Notes under the pieces: generated by a model
The model's database searches: none
Told to the model about the DNA's origin: nothing
The model's input: the letters and a program-made list of their open reading frames with translations, nothing else
Program-made: the position numbers and the translations under genes
Shown here: positions 32,001-33,516 of the stretch, in pieces
Numbering within the stretch: position 1 is the stretch's first letter
Layout of the letters: every line of letters starts with the position of its first letter
Source: Heterotrichella gracilis
Taxonomy: Eukaryota > Sar > Xanthophyceae > Tribonematales > Xanthonemataceae
Assembly (NCBI GenBank): GCA_032358255.1
Contig: JAULBX010027839.1
Span: forward strand, 1-33,516
Direction of reading: 5' to 3'
DNA length: 33,516 nucleotides

Positions 32001-33506
32001 CACAAAAGCACCACCCCTCCCGAGCCACCACCCACACCGCCACCACCCACCTCAGCCTGTCCGCCAGCCTCAGATCAGCCAAGCCCTGCGCCCCCCCTCC
32101 CTGACCCAGAGCAACCATACCCAGCGCCAGGCCAGCAGCTAGCGCATAGCCCTCACGATCATGGGGCACTACGCCGGGTGAGATGGAGGCACCACCCCCA
32201 CCACCCCCTCCACCGCCACCATTGGGGCCGCTGCCCTGGCCGGGCCGCCGGCCGATCTCTTCCACCAGCACCTCCGCCATCAACCTGCACAGTGGATACG
32301 CGGACAAGTTGATATAAATCCTATCAATCTAGGAAATATTTATTAAAAAATCGAGATACAGGATCATGATTACAGGCTTGATTTTAAAAGATGGAAACAT
32401 GCATGTATGTTACACTGAGATGATAAATGGATGGTGAAGCTAGACAGGGTTAACCGAGAGGATGACCTCAGGAATACCAGAGGGAACATTTTGCGGGATT
32501 TTCTTAGTTTAGCACAAGAAAAACAGAAAACTGTTTCCAACTGCCCTTCCCCACCTGTGTCCCGACTTCTGGTACAGCAGCCCCACCCCCATGAGTGCAG
32601 CCGCCTGCACCAAGCCAAACACCCCAAACCCCACACCCACACGCAAACCCACCCAAGCCCAGACACCTAAAAGCGTTCCTCACAGGGAACAATCACATTT
32701 AGGGACACAAAAACCGCAAAAACAACCCAAAATACACCAGCGCCCTACCTGTGTCCCGACCCCTGGTACAGCAGCCCCACCCCCATGAGCGCAGCCGCCT
32801 GCACCAGCGGCGACATGTCTATCTCGGGGTAGGAGGTGGGGTGGTGCGCGGGCAGGTGCAGGAACAGCGTCTTGCTGGTGGTGGGGTCCTGGCTGCGCCG
32901 CTGGGAGGCCTGCGGGTGGGGAGGGGGAGTTGGTGAGGGGTGGGGAGAGTTTCAGGCGGTGCAGATTCCGCTACCCAAATGGTAGGACTACATGAAAAGG
33001 ACATCGCTTGGTAATGCCCTGGCGTGAGCCAGTGGCCCGCAAAGTCCACATCTGTGCGTCCCTTTTTCCTTTCTTCTCGTCGCGCACCACACCACACCCA
33101 CGCACCACCAGTTGAGTGCACGCCACCACTTTGAGCACCACCCGCTTCCCATCCCACGTGATGGTTGGTTCAGGCATCAGTACCCAAACCCTAAGCCCAA
33201 CGCTTTCATGCAATTACCCAAAGCAACCCCTCACAACAACCCCTTGAAAACCGACATCCACTCCCACTGTGAACCTTAAACCCTGAATCCTACTACTCAC
33301 CGCCATGCCAAGCAGCAGCCCTATGATGGTTGGTTCATGCTCCTGGCTGAGGTAGCGGTACAGGTCTGTGGCTGCTAGGCAGGAAAGGTGGCCAGTCAGC
33401 CCCAGAGCCATAAGCATGCCCGCGTGTGTGTACATGGGCTGCTGGGGCTTGTTGTACACCACCCAGGTGCGGGAGAGGGGGGCGGAGCCCGGTGGGAGCC
33501 GCAGGC
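26029..33506 (-). CDS. APC1: Anaphase-promoting complex subunit 1, C-terminal part
   Basis: Largest scaffold subunit of the APC/C ubiquitin ligase that drives anaphase and mitotic exit. Sixteen exons (- strand): 33506-33301, 32909-32749, 32284-32051, 31803-31581, 31295-31211, 30948-30779, 30448-30260, 29940-29787, 29574-29348, 29119-29015, 28812-28600, 28422-28114, 27841-27692, 27318-27174, 26836-26669, 26279-26029. Phases agree throughout, giving 995 residues to a TGA. Diagnostic blocks: HAGMLMALGLTGHLSCLA, HEPTIIGLLLGMA, YALAAGLALGMVALGQG, INLDVTSPAATLALALIYLK, AHVYGLAGACMAIGLRFAG, SAIAALLVALYPRFPLTTSD, FRHLYVLATQPRCVQAVDVD, and RYWPQTL. These include the PC-repeat region. The alga-specific inserts are Gly/Pro-rich. 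The 5' half lies beyond the window. The last exon is the least conserved. Confidence 0.93.
26137..26176. repeat. CCA/CCG trinucleotide run in the last APC1 exon
   Basis: An imperfect CCA/CCG repeat encodes a Gly/Ala-rich run on the - strand. A similar Gly run occurs at about 32188-32222 in exon 3 of the same gene. Confidence 0.85.
26974..27011. repeat. Perfect inverted repeat of telomere-like sequence in an APC1 intron
   Basis: The arm ttaagggttagggtc (26974-26988) and its exact complement gaccctaacccttaa (26997-27011) flank an 8-base loop. More TTTAGGG and AGGGT units follow to about 27038. The repeat lies within the intron 27173-26837. Confidence 0.9.
27404..27755 (-). repeat. Three copies of the 3' edge of APC1 exon 13
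   Basis: The real exon edge (donor plus about 65 exon bases, 27687-27755) is repeated closely at about 27523-27590 and, shorter, at 27404-27450. All three retain a donor-like cacctgcac(g/a)ctgcag motif on + (on the sense strand an exon end followed by GTGC or GTAC). TTTAGGG and related heptamers lie between the copies. Confidence 0.88.
30056..30126. repeat. GAT/AAT microsatellite and short direct repeat in an APC1 intron
   Basis: A GATGATGAT..AATAAT run near 30058-30080 is followed by two copies of tgatgagacgtgtgcc at about 30085-30100 and 30110-30125. It lies in the intron between exons 7 and 8. Confidence 0.7.
31296..31580. other. AT-rich intron of APC1
   Basis: An intron with marked AT-rich stretches (about 31318-31375) inside an otherwise GC-rich gene. 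Nothing else was recognised. Confidence 0.6.
32553..32806 (-). repeat. Duplicated 3' edge of APC1 exon 2
   Basis: The 60-base segment with donor and exon end at 32747-32806 is repeated at 32553-32612 with about three mismatches, 194 bases away inside the following intron. The copy keeps a donor-like junction. Confidence 0.9.
32910..33300. other. APC1 intron
   Basis: A 391-base intron between exons 1 and 2 of the visible gene, with a good donor (GCG|GTGAGT) at 33300. It contains isolated ccctaa units near 33188 and 33282 but no recognised exon-edge copy. Confidence 0.7.
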
Positions 33507-33516
33507 CTGGAGAGGG

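Noticed and set aside
1..33516. Ciliate or diplomonad origin, which also use UAR for Gln
   Set aside because: A plastid-type sigma factor, TTTAGGG heptamers and moderate-to-high GC argue against both. Bacterial origin is excluded by spliceosomal introns.

Overview
This is a nuclear segment of an intron-rich eukaryote, most likely a green alga. Three observations point that way: the - strand gene at 14826-10774 encodes a sigma-70 factor of the plastid (eubacterial) type; a flagellar central-pair protein (SPEF2/CPC1 family) is present; and the introns are sprinkled with the plant/algal telomere heptamer TTTAGGG/CCCTAAA. The strongest and least expected signal is the genetic code. In at least four places in three genes (7892, 8411, 5376, 23713) a TAG or TAA lies inside a conserved reading frame that continues unbroken on both sides. 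All seven genes whose 3' ends are visible terminate at TGA. This fits UAR read as glutamine with UGA as the only stop, a code known in green algae only from some ulvophycean lineages (Dasycladales, Cladophorales, Trentepohliales, Blastophysa). An ulvophycean source is therefore inferred; the species cannot be read from the sequence.

Layout. 311-6991 (+): 3' part of a SPEF2/CPC1 homologue in about 12 exons. 7838-9292 (+): an intronless BTB-BACK-SPRY-like gene that needs two UAR read-throughs. 14826-10774 (-): a seven-exon plastid sigma factor, with a 100-N assembly gap inside a tandem repeat in its last intron. 19084-15803 (-): an eight-exon Lys-rich, probably nuclear protein of a conserved but poorly characterised family. 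19548-21709 (+): a four-exon Pro/Cys-rich protein of unknown family, divergent from the previous gene. 23180-25187 (+): an F-box/LRR-type gene with one in-frame TAG and one apparent -1 frame jump. 33506-26029 (-): the C-terminal 995 residues of APC1, the large scaffold subunit of the anaphase-promoting complex, in 16 exons.

The genes belong to unrelated processes (flagellar motility, plastid transcription, cell-cycle ubiquitination, probable ubiquitin-ligase adaptors), as expected for a eukaryotic chromosome, so no operon-like logic is implied. A second unusual pattern cuts across them: in the three - strand genes, at least seven exon edges (splice site plus about 25-65 bases of exon) are duplicated one or more times inside the adjacent intron, and the copies are separated by telomere-type heptamers.

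All splice sites were assigned by eye from GT/GC-AG signals, phase agreement and protein continuity. No transcript evidence or database search was available.
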